The translations under genes and the position numbers were made by a program. Under the pieces are notes generated by a model. That model ran no database searches and had not been told where the DNA came from. It was given only the letters and a program-made list of their open reading frames with translations. Below are positions 1 through 13,229 of a DNA stretch of 64,000 bases, one piece after another. Source of the DNA: Lineus longissimus (Eukaryota; Nemertea; Pilidiophora; Heteronemertea; Lineidae); the NCBI RefSeq assembly GCF_910592395.1, contig NC_088317.1, forward strand, positions 14,384,001-14,448,000, written 5' to 3'. Position 1 is the stretch's first letter. Each line of letters opens with the position of its first letter.

Positions 1-2
1 TA

Positions 3-604
3 GTCAGGTGATCTCAGGGACCAAAGTTTGGTCCAATATGATTCACCACTTGACCACCAGGGGGCAAAATCCAAAAACCTTAAAAATGTGATTATTCCTT
101 AACTTCTTGCCCGATTGCCACCAATTTGATATCATGGGTACATCTAACCACCATACAGTATATGTCACACAGATTTTTAATTTGACCTTCTTGTCAAGGT
201 CACAGAGGTCAAATGGCGTAAATTCGCCGTCAGGCCGTAACTATGGCATGTTTCTTAACAGCAATGACTATTGATCACAAATTAAGTACACATGTACCCC
301 TTGGTCAGGTGATCTCAGGTACCGAAGTTTGGTGCGATCTGATTTGCCGTTTGGCCTCCAGGGAGGGGGCCAAATCCTAAATTCTTCAAAATGCCATTAT
401 TCCTAGTAATGACTTGCCCGATTGGCACCAATTTTATATCATAGGTTCATCTAATTCTAACAACCATTCAATGTGTCACCCGGGTCTTCTTTGATTTGAC
501 CTACTTTTCAAGGTCACAGAGGTCGAATGTACTGTAAATTAGCCATTTTGGGGAAATTGTAATTGCTTGGACCTACATCAAACCTAACACTACATGACAC
601 AAGA
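3..604. repeat. Two diverged tandem units of about 301 bp
   Basis: The sequence beginning GTCAGGTGATCTCAGG at 3 recurs at 304, and the two units then run in parallel (pyrimidine-rich stretch, 'tcaaggtcacagaggtc' block, end near 600). The DNA just downstream (about 636-665) contains GAGCACAATGGCC followed by GGCCATTTCATTT. That block recurs at 2545-2572, which suggests the ends of one dispersed repeat family. No coding potential was seen. Confidence 0.7.
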
Positions 605-655
605 CCATGCTCTTTATCCATCTTTCCTCCACATGAGGTGAGCACAATGGCCCTG

Positions 656-904
656 GCCATTTCATTTAGGTAATAAACCAGGTTTTTTAGCATAAAATGT
701 TAGTTTCTGTTAAAAAACCTACTTTATTAGGAAAGAAAGTAAAAAAACTTGGTTTTATTAAAGAAACTCGGTTTATTACTTAATAAACAAGGTTGTTTTA
801 AAAAAACCTATATTTTTTCCAAATAAACTTAGTTTATTAGGTAAAAAAACAGGTTTTTTTAAATAAAACTAGGTTTTTTTAATTACTGGACACTCCGCTT
901 GCCA
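656..904. mobile_element. A/T-rich MITE-like element, copy 1
   Basis: The stretch consists of alternating homopolymer-rich motifs (AAACC, GGTTTTTT, TTTATTA). It ends with AATTACTGGACACTCCGCTT followed by GCCA. The same internal texture and a matching right end (AATTATTGGACAAACGGCTT then GCCA) occur at 28401-28636, so both belong to one family. The left terminus here is too decayed to place exactly. Confidence 0.5.
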
Positions 905-1284
905 TACACGTTTGCTCTATCTGTCATCACGAGGGCGTTTGAAATGTATGGATGGCGGGCGGGCTGTGGTGTTTTCCACTTTGGCCGCTGGGTTTTTCGC
1001 AATGAAACAACTTTTGAAATCAATACCAACAAAGATGGACGTTTTCTAACGTGATTTCTAAATACTCATATTGGATCAACCAACCGTCAGCAGATCTGTA
1101 TTCATCATGCATTTTAAAATGTCTTTTCAACTATGTATGATCTTTTGTCAATGTCGCGACCGTGTCACATAGACCTTGATATTGACGCCAGTGATATGTG
1201 GAAATGGCAGGCAGTTAGACAGAAAAGACCTACATATGTCACGAACAGCGACAACCAGCCGAATGAAGACATCTTTTATCAACA

Positions 1285-4200
1285 ATGTGTGGCAATTGTG
1301 TAAGGAAACTGGACCAGCCAAAGTACTGGGGCTGGATCATAGTCTTGGCAAATTTTGTCTCTTTATTCCTGATAGTCGGAACGGTGCGTTCAATGGGGAT
1401 CTTCTATGACGAGTGGCTGGAATATTTTCACGATGCAAGCTCGGTCACCTCATCCGTTGGGACTATGATAGGGGCAATGAGCTGCCTTGCTGGTAAGCGC
1501 GACAATTATATACTGAGTATTGATCCTTCATTGTATTTGTTCATCTCCTGTTCTATCTTTTAGGGAACTTTAAAACAATTTCTAAATACATGTGGGTAAA
1601 TTAAAATTTTGAATGAATCAGTTTTTTTCTCCTAAGAAGGTTTGAATTAAATCAAATGGCCCCAAAAAATGGATATCGACTAAATAAACAATGTTCAAAA
1701 CATTTGACAAAAAAATTATTTTAAAAAAAGAAAGGAAAGCACTTGAGTATATGGAGCGTGTATCTAGAAACCTGGAGCGGTTTTCATGGAGCGGTTTGCC
1801 TCACCACTAGCGTTGTGGAGCGTTTTTCAAACAAACTTTTCATCGTGTATCATAATTATAAATGAATGATAAAATTAGCATTGTATTTTGAAGACAGTGA
1901 CCACCAGCTGGTCACCTTAGCAAAGTTTGTGGATAAAAACAGACTTTACCCAAAATATTTCCAATGATGACGTCATTTCGTGCAGCCAATCATAAGTAAG
2001 CATGGCTTTACTAGCAGCAAGTGTTCAGTTCTGATTGACACCATACCAGGGCCCGGTTGTTCAAAACACGTTTGTCACTAACGCTGGCGTTATCTTAACT
2101 TGTCGTTAAGTCTCAGGGCTTAACTGATCGAAGGAGATAACGCTATGTTAAGTTGACGCAATCTGTTTTGCACAACCAGGCTCTATTATTCAAAACAAGA
2201 ATTGTCTCTACGTACTTATGTAAACTTGTCACTACATACTTATGCTTAACTTGGCGCTAAGTCTAATGGCCTTAACTGAATGAGATATCTTCAAGTTCTT
2301 ATTTATAGCACCAGCATTTAATTGGCGACAAAACTTGGTTTGAACAGCTCAGACCCTGATATTTATATCAATCGTTATTGTACTCATGTTAGGACCTGTC
2401 CAGTTATCAGCGACATCAATTGGCCAGTGATGACACGTTTCGTAACTACTGGAGCTATTGCTATGGGGTTGCTATATCTCCTTACCTAAGGGCTTGATCA
2501 TTGGTTAATATTTATCATGTAACAGCCTGCCTGCGAGGGGGATGAGCACAATGGACCAGGCCATTTCATTTTTTACCATGAAAAAGTAGGAAAGCTTCAC
2601 TCATGTCACTTTATGCACTAGTCCGGTATTGATAATGTCAATACCTAACAGGTATGACTTCATGAGGCAAGACCACAATTGATTTTTTAAGCCTTTTAGC
2701 AGTTAAATTGTCAATGTTTGACCGCGACGCATCAAATACTGCGTGCGGTTGTGAATCTGAAATTTAGATTATGTTATTCCGGACAGTCGGGCAAGTAAAT
2801 GGTGAAAAATAAACTGGTGGTTGACCACGGAAATTTTTTGATAATCGACAAATTAGACAGACTTTGATATTTCCACTCTTTTCAGCCAACTGGCAAAAAA
2901 ACTCAAAACACGCCCCCTATTACCCAATTAGCAAAATTCCAAATTAATTTTTTCATCAAATAATTTCTTTATATCTGTAGACTTGCCACAGCAAATATTT
3001 TTTCAATACCTCTCCAAATATGTACTTGAGAGTTAAAAACATGCACTCGTCTAATTGATAGGCCTCGACCCTACAACCTATGAATATTCATAAGTGGTCT
3101 TGTCTCTGATCAATTTAGAATGTTTTAAGATGTTGCTTTCATTGTAAGTTCGAAACGTTTTACTTTTTTTTGACAGGTCCGATAGCCAATACTTTGGCCA
3201 CACGCTTTGGGACGAGGCCTGTTGTCATCTCCGGTGGTGTCATATCTTCCGTAGGTTTTTTCTCAACCGCGTTTGTCCCTGATATCTACGTGCTGTTTGT
3301 GACGTATGGATTCATGACCGGTAGGTAACTCTGCAACAGGCCGTTTGATGTCGATGTAGTGTGACCAAGATTACGCACGCGAATTTCTTTGGCAAGCGTT
3401 GTGTTCAGCTATTTAAACAATCGAAATTCAATCCTTCAACTTATCGCCCGAGAATATGTAAAAAGTAGGCTACAATAATAATACTGGGAGAGTGTCTGAT
3501 ACGAGTCACCATATGACGTGACAAAAGACAGTAATGAATATATGACGTGAAGAACAAATGAAAAGGGGCTTTTTCTGGATTGCGCTTAGTGCAATCCGGT
3601 TACGATTATCCACATATCGCAGATTGCATCCTAGCTCGTGCGGAGACTTCATTTTAAAGCAAAAACATTCCTGAGGACACTTTCCATGATTTTGGAGAGG
3701 TTTGCACGTACTTTTCGTGACAACTTTCAAAGTATGTCATCGCATTTTTGATGGATCAGCGCATTTATATAGGGCACTAGTATGATAAAGCGCTTTACTT
3801 GTCGTGTGAAATTCCTTTGAAGTTAATGAGGCCAACAACTTGTTCAGGAAACAATGTGTATACGGTAGCCTATAACAGGTCGCGCGTGCTAGATTTCAGA
3901 CTGGGCCCATTGTGTAACATGGACAATGTACCTCATATTCATAACGATCGGGTTCGTCTCCAGCCGTTGGATATGAACATACGTTATTCACTCCGAATCT
4001 ATGTAACAGTTCGGGAATTTTAGCGCAATCATTCATCTAATGGAAAATACATTAGAATGTAAAGACGTTTTGTAGTTTCTACACTCTATATTAGAGATTA
4101 TTTTATTATGTAATAACAAATTCTGAAGATTCCAGGTCACCGTGTGTCCGAGTTGGAGCAAATATTCAGTCAGTTGGCCGCGCCCCCGTTCGCAGCGCCA

Positions 4201-7200
4201 AAAGAGCGTTTCTCTCTGCGTTGCGCTGCTACTGTCACCTATCGGTAAACATTTGATACTAACTCGCGCCATATTTGTGGCAGAGACTAAAACCTCTGTA
4301 GCATGCACGACTGTTTGGGGAGAGCGATTGATCAAAGATGGCGAAATTGTTAGTTATTGAAAGAAAAAATTGGTGTTTATTTCATCAAATTCCAAGCAAA
4401 ATCAACCGAGTTTGATCAATTTTTCGAAAGATGATATTTTCGCAATCTTCGCTGAACATACCTCACTCAAAGATATTTTCCAGCTTTGCGGCGATATTTG
4501 GTGAATTGATTTTTTGCGAAGTGGTTGACCAATCCTAAATGAATTCATATCTTTTAAAACATTTGAGCACCCGGTTTCCTAAATATTTTTTTTTAGCACT
4601 TAATTTGGTGATTTTTCGAAGAAATCTCATTAATATTTATGACGTTTTGGATCACGTGATGTTAATCAAGCCGTTTTTCGCGGCAAGCGTGCACGACGTG
4701 ATATTGTAAAAATATTTTAATGCACAGCGTGTCTCAAAAAAATTGTGGTTAAAAGTGAGAATGGCATGATGGTAGCCTGTTTGAGTTCTGTTGATGAATA
4801 TGCTTAGTCTGACTATAATTTCTACAACTTGTGGCCAAATGACCAGATGATTTGAGCCTTTTGATAAAGCTACTGGTAGAATAGTCGTCAGAAATGTCAG
4901 AGCGACAGTGACTGAGTGAGTGTTATGTTATGTTATGAGACTGGAGGTATGTCATGTGTTCCACCATATCGTCATTGATATTGACCAGGAATACTATCGA
5001 TTTGTGTGGATGTGCTCAAACAGTAAAGCATGAGCCATGATGCTTTACTTCCGAAAAGATCCAGGTGACTGAGATGTCTACTACTACTGTTGGGCAATCC
5101 GGCTGATTCTTCAGAAATTTCTCTGTATATCCTCTGTGAAAATAAACTTTCTCATAATGATATATCTTTTGTTTGTTTGGTAATTTTAGTTGCCTATGTT
5201 TAGGCACTTTTTTGCCAGATTTGCCTGTAAAAGGCTGCCATAGTTCAGGAAAAGAAATCATATACACATTACAATGTGGATCTTCACGGTCCAAAACACC
5301 AGGGCCTACTAGGTGACATGGCTCAATAATAGGCATTGTCTGGTAATTTTGGACGACCTTTGGATGGATAGTTTATTTTCCCTGACCCTGGCCTGGGTCT
5401 GAACGGGCTTCCAAGCCATCAATGATGCTTATAAAGCCGGGAATAGCCTCATCAGTACCCCCACAAGAGTTATTTTGTGCCAGACATCGCACACAGAACT
5501 TGCCATCATCTCATTTTTAGAGTTGCTGTATCAGTAAAAGATAATACCAAAAAGCTGATAAAGTATGTAATTTGAGCAGCATGACCAATGCCAGTGTTAA
5601 AGGTGTAAACTTAACCTATTACAGGACATCTTCCTGCAAGATTGTGATTGGTTTAACTTGAAGTTTGTCATCAATTTGACTGTTGTAATTGTACATCCAT
5701 GCTGTTGTCATTAGGAAAAATCTGCTTTATCTTTCAGCTAATACTTTCACTTCTCCAGTCAATCGGGTTTGATGAACATGTCAAGCTGTTGAATGGTGTA
5801 AACAATCATTAGCAAATAACGTCACGAATGAAAATAAGTTTGATTCCTTCCACTTGAAAAGTTCAACAGCACCACTTGCAAGAATTTGAATTTGGCATTG
5901 TGTTTTACACCCTTCAACAATTGACTGTCTGTTTGTTATTGGTGTTCTTGTTTCAATGTTAGCGTTTCACTGTTAAAGAGTTTCAAGATGCAGAAGAGAG
6001 GATTAGTTATCTTTAATGTTAAGTTTCTTCTTTGCATCATTTTGTCATTAAATTTGGGCAATGGTGGTCTCATGAAAGGAGGGATGGGACGGCAGGATGG
6101 GCTATTGGACAAGTTTTCACAGTATTCTAGAACACGTTTTGTAGCGATGGTGGCGATCCTAGTGTTCGGGCCTCTTCGGCTCAACTTCGGGTGTGGTCGG
6201 AACCTAAATCCGGCTGCAACATTTTCTGACAAAAATCAGAGGCAACTTAAACGTATTTTCCAGCCGTGCGACAGAAATAATCATTTTTACTATCGTGTTA
6301 TTCAGTCAAAGATACATATAACAATAAATATCAGTCATTACTTCTGAGCACGCGCGATGTTTTTGATGAGTTAGGTGCATTTATTCAACAAAATTACGTG
6401 AAAAAATTGCGAATTTTCGGGCGACGACCGCTGTTCAAAGTCACGTAAACAGCAAACCTCAGGACTTTTTACACTTTTTTCTTAATGAAACTACTAATTA
6501 ATGTTTCATCCAGAATAATATGTTCCGTTTACATGTCATTCAGAAAAATTTTGGCAAGTTTAGGATCGATTTCCGACTTCATATATTTCACGCCTAAATG
6601 TACGCGATAATGAGCTCGTAATGATATGCAGTGACGTCATAGCGCAGAGAGAATTACGCGGTAATGGGGGCGCGGCCAACTGACTGTATTGCCCCAGTTA
6701 CAGGGTATATCCCTTGGACCTGCATTAACGGAGGAGAAATAAAAAATAAACCGCTGGGGTTCTTGAAATGGGTATATTCCGATCCTCGGACCCCGCAAAA
6801 TGGTGTCAGCACATCGTGCAACGTTACATTTGCCGACAACCACATACCGGACGCGCAAATATTGCAACGCGTGCCGCCTAATACGCCTTTTGAGATTGTA
6901 GGAGCCCCGCTTTTCTTTACCCATTATAAACCCCGTCAAACAAATGCGATAAAAAAACCATCGTTTTATATATCGTCCAATCAATATCATTCATTGATTG
7001 TTTCGGTTTTAGAGCAGGAGATATCCAACCTAAAATGCATCAAAGTTCAGAAAAAGAATCCCTTGTTCGTCTTGACATCTTGCATGCAACTCGGTCATAG
7101 ATCCCTGTCAAGCCGTTCCCAATACACCTTTCCAAAAATGGGGCGCTGAGTGTCCGAAATAGTGATGTCATAAGGGGAAACTCGGCCTTATGGTGGAGGG

Positions 7201-8946
7201 ACAAAGGAGATAGTCATGGTTGACCAACACACTTGAATGCCTTTAATGACGGACAAGGGGGAAAAAGTTACTTCCAATGCAAGCCACCAATTTCGGGAAG
7301 CATGTATATGAATATCATTTCGGTATGCTCTTTTTTCTCTTATAGGTTTCGGGTTTGCCCTGGCCTACATCCCGATGCTGACTGTCACGTTAGATTACTT
7401 TAAGGAGAGACCAAGTCTTGTCATTGGTTTAGCATCAACGGGAGTCGGCATTGGTGGAATGGTACTACCAATTATCCTCGAATACCTAACGGAGGCTTAT
7501 AGTTGGCGAGGCACCGCTATCGTAATGAGTGCTGCAATGTTGAATATTTGTGTTTGTGGCGCGGTGGTCAGACCATTGCAGGAGGCTGAGGAGCACAGGC
7601 CAGACGCACTCATCAAGGCGCATGGGAATGCTGCCTCTGGTGTAGTTTGTTCAGACAACACGAACATGTCTGGCGGGGTCATCAACATGACTGTTCCTGA
7701 AACACCACCCCAAGGTTATCATGATAATACAGAAAGGGTGATCCTTTCACCTGATTGCAAGAGTTTAGAGGCAGCAAAAGGATCGCATGCCGAAATTATT
7801 AGCAAGTACAATCCTCGTAGTTCATCATGTGGTAAAGCAGATGACGTACAAGTCGGGGACCAGCCTGATTCCGAACCCCCACATACTGCGATAGGTAAAA
7901 ATAAGAACAAAACCCTAAAAAGATCCTTTAAACATCTATTTACAAATGTGTCATTCATTTTGATAAACATCGACATAATTATTTTCAGCGCTGCGCTCTT
8001 TACTATATTTGCCCATTTGAAATCTGCAGTTATCGCTGTCGGCGGTGTCAGCGTCCACGAAGGGACGTACGCCCTCACCGTCTTGAATGCCGGAAGTCTT
8101 GTGGGGGCCCTCGTTACTGGATTTATACTTTACAGGTTTCCTAAGATTGACGCCCTTTTTGTGATAATTGTTGAAACGACAGTTTGTGGGGCTTCAATGA
8201 TACTCATACCTTTTGTATCATCGGCGTACAGCTACGTATTGGTTGTGTGTTTTGTGGCCGGCTTTACTCTCAATCCGTATGACTATCTCCTGCAGTTAGT
8301 TTATAAGGATATGGTAGGTATCGCAGATGTGACTCTTGCCTTTGGTATAACTTATGGCTCTTTTGGAATTGGTGGTTTAGCCGGATCTGCCCTTGCCGGA
8401 TTTGTGTACGATATGACCGGAGACTACGCCAATTCATTATACATTGCCGGAGCGTTTTACTTCGTTAGCAATATTCTGATCATACAACCTTGTATTTCGA
8501 ATATTAGTAGGGGAAAATGTTTTGTAGCAAAACAGGCTCGAGCTACTCGCAGTGGTGATGTCATCGGTAAAGAAGACCTTGATGTGTTTAAGTCCAAAAG
8601 CAGACAAAAATGTGATGCTCAAAACACCAACAGCAAAAAAGACATTGATGCGTCAAGCGCCAACAACGAACAAGACACTGATGCGTCTATTGCGATAAGC
8701 AAACATGATTTTGATGCGTCTAATTCCAACAGCAAACATGACTCTGATTCGTCTAATGCCAATAGCAAGCATAACTTTGATGTGACAAATGCCAAGAGCG
8801 AACTGTACTTGGAAACGGGATGCGAACATCACATCACGGGAGGTCGCGATAACCCCTCGTTTCTTGATATCAACGACGAGAGCACCGTCCCCCAGCACTC
8901 TTCTCCTTCTGCTGTCGAATACATCACTATTGCTACACACTTTTAG
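1285..8946 (+). CDS. SLC16/monocarboxylate-transporter-like protein, 3 exons, 650 aa
   Basis: Predicted plasma-membrane major-facilitator transporter of the SLC16 (monocarboxylate) family. Coding exons are 1285-1492, 3177-3320 and 7346-8946, all joined in phase 1 with GT/AG ends, and sum to 1953 nt. The ATG at 1285 is the first in frame after an upstream stop. Residues 10-35 hold TM1 with YWGW, then VRSMGIF. Exon 2 gives GPIANTLATRFG followed by TM3-4. Exon 3 opens GFGFALAYIPM and continues with SWRG and CVCGAVVRPLQ, all family landmarks. A hydrophilic loop of about 130 residues separates the two six-helix halves, as usual in this family. The C-terminal tail is long (about 150 residues) and carries 11-residue repeats. 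Oddity: the family's acidic-Gly signature before TM1 is replaced by Pro-Lys-Tyr. The substrate cannot be inferred. Confidence 0.9.
2047..2358. mobile_element. hAT-like MITE in intron 1 of the SLC16-like gene
   Basis: A 312-bp block starts CAGGGCCCGGTTGTTCAAA and ends with its imperfect reverse complement (TTTGAACAGCTCAGACCCTG). Shorter internal inverted pieces (GCGTTATCTTAACTTG and its partner) are also present. CAGGG-type ends are common in hAT-derived MITEs. I could not identify an 8-bp target duplication, so the superfamily is tentative. The rest of intron 1 (1493-3176) is AT-rich DNA with no recognisable gene. Confidence 0.55.
4167..6686. repeat. Perfect 21-bp inverted repeats 2.5 kb apart in intron 2
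   Basis: The sequence at 4167-4187 (CAGTCAGTTGGCCGCG plus CCCCC) is exactly complementary to 6666-6686, and weaker similarity continues inward (CTCTCTGCG in both). This may be a non-autonomous DNA transposon or two inverted copies of a short repeat. No transposase reading frame is visible between them. The ORFs within (for example 5988-6347) match nothing I recognise. The intron spans 3321-7345 and holds no exon I could support. Confidence 0.45.
8623..8820 (+). repeat. In-frame 33-bp minisatellite in the SLC16-like C-tail
   Basis: Five 33-bp units plus a degenerate sixth encode 11-residue repeats of the form (N/S)xNSKHDxDAS, rich in Asn, Ser, Asp and Lys. They lie in the predicted cytosolic tail after the last membrane helix. 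The period is a multiple of three, so copy-number changes keep the frame. Confidence 0.85.
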
Positions 8947-9229
8947 CGAGGCTGCACGCTGTAGAAACCAAGTTGAAGCTTTAATATCCTTATCCCCTAA
9001 GGTAAATATTGTTCTCTGTGAGCAATCAAAACCACCACTAAAGCTTCTCTCTTTACATACTGTAAAGCCGCCAAAATTGATTCGGGCGTTTTGTTTTATA
9101 ACTATATTAGTAGATTTGGCGAATAACCAAAATTCACCAGAAAAAAATTAGAATTTTTTTTGGAATTGAAAAACAGAATGAAATTTTGTAATTGGGCAAA
9201 TTGAAAATGTCAAATTTCGTATTCGCAGA

Positions 9230-9235
9230 AATAAA
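9230..9235 (+). terminator. Candidate poly(A) signal of the SLC16-like gene
   Basis: AATAAA lies 284 bases after the stop codon and is the first canonical signal downstream. It would give a short 3' UTR. Confidence 0.5.
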
Positions 9236-11603
9236 GAGGGGTGACTATTTTGCAGTTTGTAGTAACTAATGTTATGTCACAAAAATACAACACGTATTTA
9301 AACCGGTAGTGTAATCAACGTCCGTGGCTGCTGCCTCTCAATATTCCCCAGATTGGAGGGCCCAGAATTACCTGGAAGGAAACCAAGAGAAAACGCTTCT
9401 TCAAGACAGGACATCTATATATGACTACTTAGCAGAAACGACGCGAAAACCATATTTCATACGAACAGGCCAGGCTCAACGTGGACACCTGAGATGGATA
9501 TAATAGGAGTGGGAATGGTGCGTTCAATGTAATCCCTGCACCCTCTAGCTGGTCAGGGGTTCGACACTTTAATCAAAACACTTCAAAACTTCTAATGTGT
9601 ACCGGGATAGACATTTTTCAACTTGTATTCGTGGTACTTACATTCATCAAAACACCCGAGGTTGGGTGCGCTCACTGGTAAGACATCCGACTATTTTTTA
9701 CCATTGACATGATGGGGAAACAGGTGTATGTCAGGAAATCTGAAGGATTAAATTCGAACTTAAAGAGCCAAACAATTAATGCATAACCATTAAATTTGGC
9801 CGCCAATGCATTATGTGAGTCCTCCTCTATCTAAACACTCAGACGACTGTACTTTCTGAATTGCGATGTAAGGATTTGTTAAATGTACATGTACTTTGTC
9901 TGTAGCACTGGTTCAACTCATGCAACATACTTTTGGATTCATATTTTGCAAATAGATTTGATTATGGTGTACAATTCAAGAAGTTTAATATAAAAACAGC
10001 TGTTTTACCAATGGTATTCACCATACATGTAGGTATTAGTCTGTATTATGCATATAAAGCCCTTGTTTTTTATGCTTTATCATGTCGGACCCATTTTTGT
10101 TAAAGTTTCCCCTGCTTGAACATGGAGTGGGACAACCCAGATGCAACCATGCGTGACATGCAACGGGTCCAAGGAAAGGAGCTAATTAGTATTAAAGGCC
10201 ATATATCAAGGTCCTAGGGCCACTCTGGGTGTTTGCATCACATCTCATTAACCCAATTCAACTGAAGAATTTGATCTTTAATGGCCTATGTTGGGAAGCC
10301 CTATTATTTTTCACTGGTTTTCTGGAAATCCAACCTTTTGAACAAGGTCGGAAAAAAGTCGGACATTATGGGAGAAATACCGAGACATCAGGAAAAAGTA
10401 AGAGAAACCGTCATAAAGGACATATAAAAAGCTTACAACTCGTGGAAAGAGGAAGGAAAACAAATCTCATGTCTTATACCAATTAGTCAATTCATTTTGA
10501 TTAATGCACTTTTTATGTGCATAACATTATCTATTGTCTAGCCAAAATTAAATGTGGCAAAAACCAATCGAAGCGACCAACTGCAAATGCACTCATTTCT
10601 AAAAAATTGGTGGTATAAATAAAGTGTTAACCAAATATTGGTACCGCTTGAACTTGAAATCTTCAAAGAGTGAGAAGTTCCTCAAATGGAAGGAATGCCC
10701 CGTGAAGGCTGTTTTCTGGCATACAAAGAACAGATACTCCCACCTTCTATACTGGCACTCACTTTGTTTTGGAAGCTTTCTAATTGCTCTTGGATTTCGA
10801 GTTCTAGCCTTATGTGGTGCTAATGGTCTACCTTTAATTGATGATCCCACAGATCGATGACAGGCTGATAAGGGGTGATTATAAAATGAAGACATCTACT
10901 TCCAGTTATACACGTGCAGGAATCGAACGCTGTGCAATGTTTCTATCGTACTATAGTATGCAACTAAAGACCCGTAGCAAATTTCAAGTCACCAATACCA
11001 AAACGCTATAAAAGAACCTGTATCGTCAATAGCTTCAGCCATTGTTAGTAGTACATTGAACTAGTATCGAACACTAATGTGAATAAGCGCGGCTATACTC
11101 TGGCAACGCAACTCATGAAAGGGCCTCGCTTTTATTATATGCTCGGTTATCAAGATTTAAAATCGTGATGATTTGACACATTTTATTATCCTATTTCAAG
11201 GTTATTACATTTATCTAATGGATTTGGTTTATGTTGACCTACTTCGGTGTTTTCTCCCTTGTTTAGGCAGATTTTCCAAAGTGGCAGCATGGATACCACG
11301 TCAAGGCTTGCCGATGCAGGCTTGCTCATCCTTGCCTATCGCTAAATCAGAAGGAAGCACGTCAATTTGCCTCTAGGACCCTGGTTGATTGTCCCTTTAT
11401 TGGGAAGCGTACCTTTCTTGGGCCGGTTATTGTCTAATACTAACCTCTTTAAGGGTTGACCATATAGGTACCACCATTTTGGCTAGAACTTAAAATCCTA
11501 AAGCAATTAGAACTTTTTCAAAACGTAGTAAATGCTAATTTCTAGGATGGGAGTCTGTTCTTTGTTTGGGAGAGGCAGGGGACAAATGCCCCCGACCTAA
11601 AAA

Positions 11604-11829
11604 GTCACCAAAAACGTGTTTTGACCGTGATTTTGGCCGCAGATTTTCAGAAAGTGTCATCTTGCCATGGGCTTTTTGGTTTTTGTAAAATTCTCATTTA
11701 TACACTTTATGAAAAAAGTCATCAAAAACGTGTTTTGACCGTGATTTTGGCTGCAAATTTTCAAAAAGTGTCATCTTGCCATGTGCTTTTTGGTTTTTGT
11801 AGAATTCTCATTTATACACTTATGAAATG
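11604..11829. repeat. Two tandem copies of a 114-bp unit
   Basis: Both copies run GTCAYCAAAAACGTGTTTTG through CTCATTTATACACTT with only a few differences. The second starts at 11718. Both keep a short open frame, which explains the repeated peptide seen there. I do not consider it coding. Confidence 0.85.
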
Positions 11830-12059
11830 CATAGAATGAAAACTTGACCGGAAGAGAACGTGTATAGTTCACACCAAGAATGAACTCTTTGTCACACATG
11901 TACGCACCAGCAACAATCGCCACATATGTCTCTTCGGTTTGTTTTGTAATAAAGTGTCTCTGACCCTTCGTCAAACTTCGTCGTTAAGTATTTGCTTGGT
12001 GCGACTTTAAAGCTGAGAGTACAGAGGTTAATTTTTGCATGGTAAGGAAATGGCACATA

Positions 12060-12212
12060 TGCGGTGTCCACGCTATTAGCCGATTATGGTGCTTCTATTC
12101 TACCAGAGTCTTTCAAATGATTTGAAAGGCTCTGATTCTACATAGGCCTACATGTACTACACATAATTAGGCCTTTTGTACCGGCTAGTTAGCGTCTACA
12201 CAGTATAGGACA
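12060..12212. mobile_element. MITE, GTAGACGCTATTTAGCCGG family, copy A
   Basis: The left end GTCCACGCTATTAGCCG pairs with the right end CCGGCTAGTTAGCGTCTAC. The right end then reads ACAGTAT. The same terminal pattern occurs at about 37700-37825 and 43667-43785. Inside is a small palindrome, AGAGTCTTTCAAAT with its complement after it. No protein is encoded. Confidence 0.6.
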
Positions 12213-13229
12213 CATGTGCGGACACCGTCCGGGCTGCCCCATCGTGATTTTTGTACCAACTAATTACCCAGTTTTATATCTCTGTTTGGCAGCAGTTATG
12301 AAATATCAAATGCAGAATCTTTGGCGGCGACTTTAGTGTAATATGAAAATACGTATGTAAAAACAAATTACAAATTTTACCCATTATAACATGCATAAGA
12401 CTATTTCAACAGTCCATCTCTTTGCCCTCCATGATCATGCTCAAAAGAGCGTACCACGAAATTCGCATGACACTAAGACCGCTGTAGAAGTAGAAAATAC
12501 CCGCTGGAAAAAAGTGTCTGACGTATTGTATTCTGACGGATATATGGTATACGTTTATAAACCATCAACGTCAATAGCTAAGAGGTAAAGACAAATATAG
12601 CATCATTAGTTTTCAAGACATTCTATCCTGCATGTCATAGGACATTTTAAACTTCTACACCGGTCATAGAAATCACACATCGTGTACTTGATGGTAATTA
12701 AATCCATTTTACCGGCAAAGAGCTTCGAAACGAGGCACTGCGGCTGTCCAAAGCTTTTCACTCGAACGTCATCACGGTTAAACTTGGCCCTCATCTCTGC
12801 TTTTCCTAATGTTTGTCATGTTTGAGACAGCACTAAGGATATTCCTGGTACAAGCGTGAATGGTTTTGACGAACTGTGAGACAGGAGAGGAAGGAGAGGA
12901 CCCTATTGGTGACTTTGCATATAACTATCTTGCCTACCTCATTGCTGCCTACAGACTCCATTTAACACTGAAATATCGCATAAAGTCCAAATAATTTTTT
13001 CAGTTGAAAACGTTTAAAAATCTGCCAGAAGGATTAATTTCATAACTTGAGGCAGTAACAACTGTTGAGGTCGTACTCGTGATAATTTTTCCAATTGTTA
13101 CCGCCAATTATGGAATTTTGAGGAACACACGAAGCGTGCATCCATTGACTCGTATAACATATCAGCATTATGCCTTCTTACGACTAGGGTTGGATACCTG
13201 TCCATGCCAAGGGCCGTGAATGCACGCTC

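Larger units (their letters stand above)
8947..13229. other. Intergenic region between SLC16-like and SLC18-like genes
   Basis: Apart from the poly(A) signal, a 114-bp tandem repeat (11604-11829) and a MITE (12060-12212), I see no supported gene. Short ORFs here (10624-10860, 11173-11376, 12391-12588) lack recognisable domains or splice context. The stretch about 12480-12590 resembles about 16010-16125 in the same orientation, so a dispersed repeat brackets the SLC18-like gene. Confidence 0.6.

Noticed and set aside
5936-6347. Overlapping ORFs on both strands in the SLC16-like intron
   Set aside because: No homology is recognisable, and overlapping opposite frames with no start context suggest chance.
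10902-10985. Possible tRNA on the minus strand around a GTTCGATTCC box
   Set aside because: No A box and no cloverleaf could be drawn.
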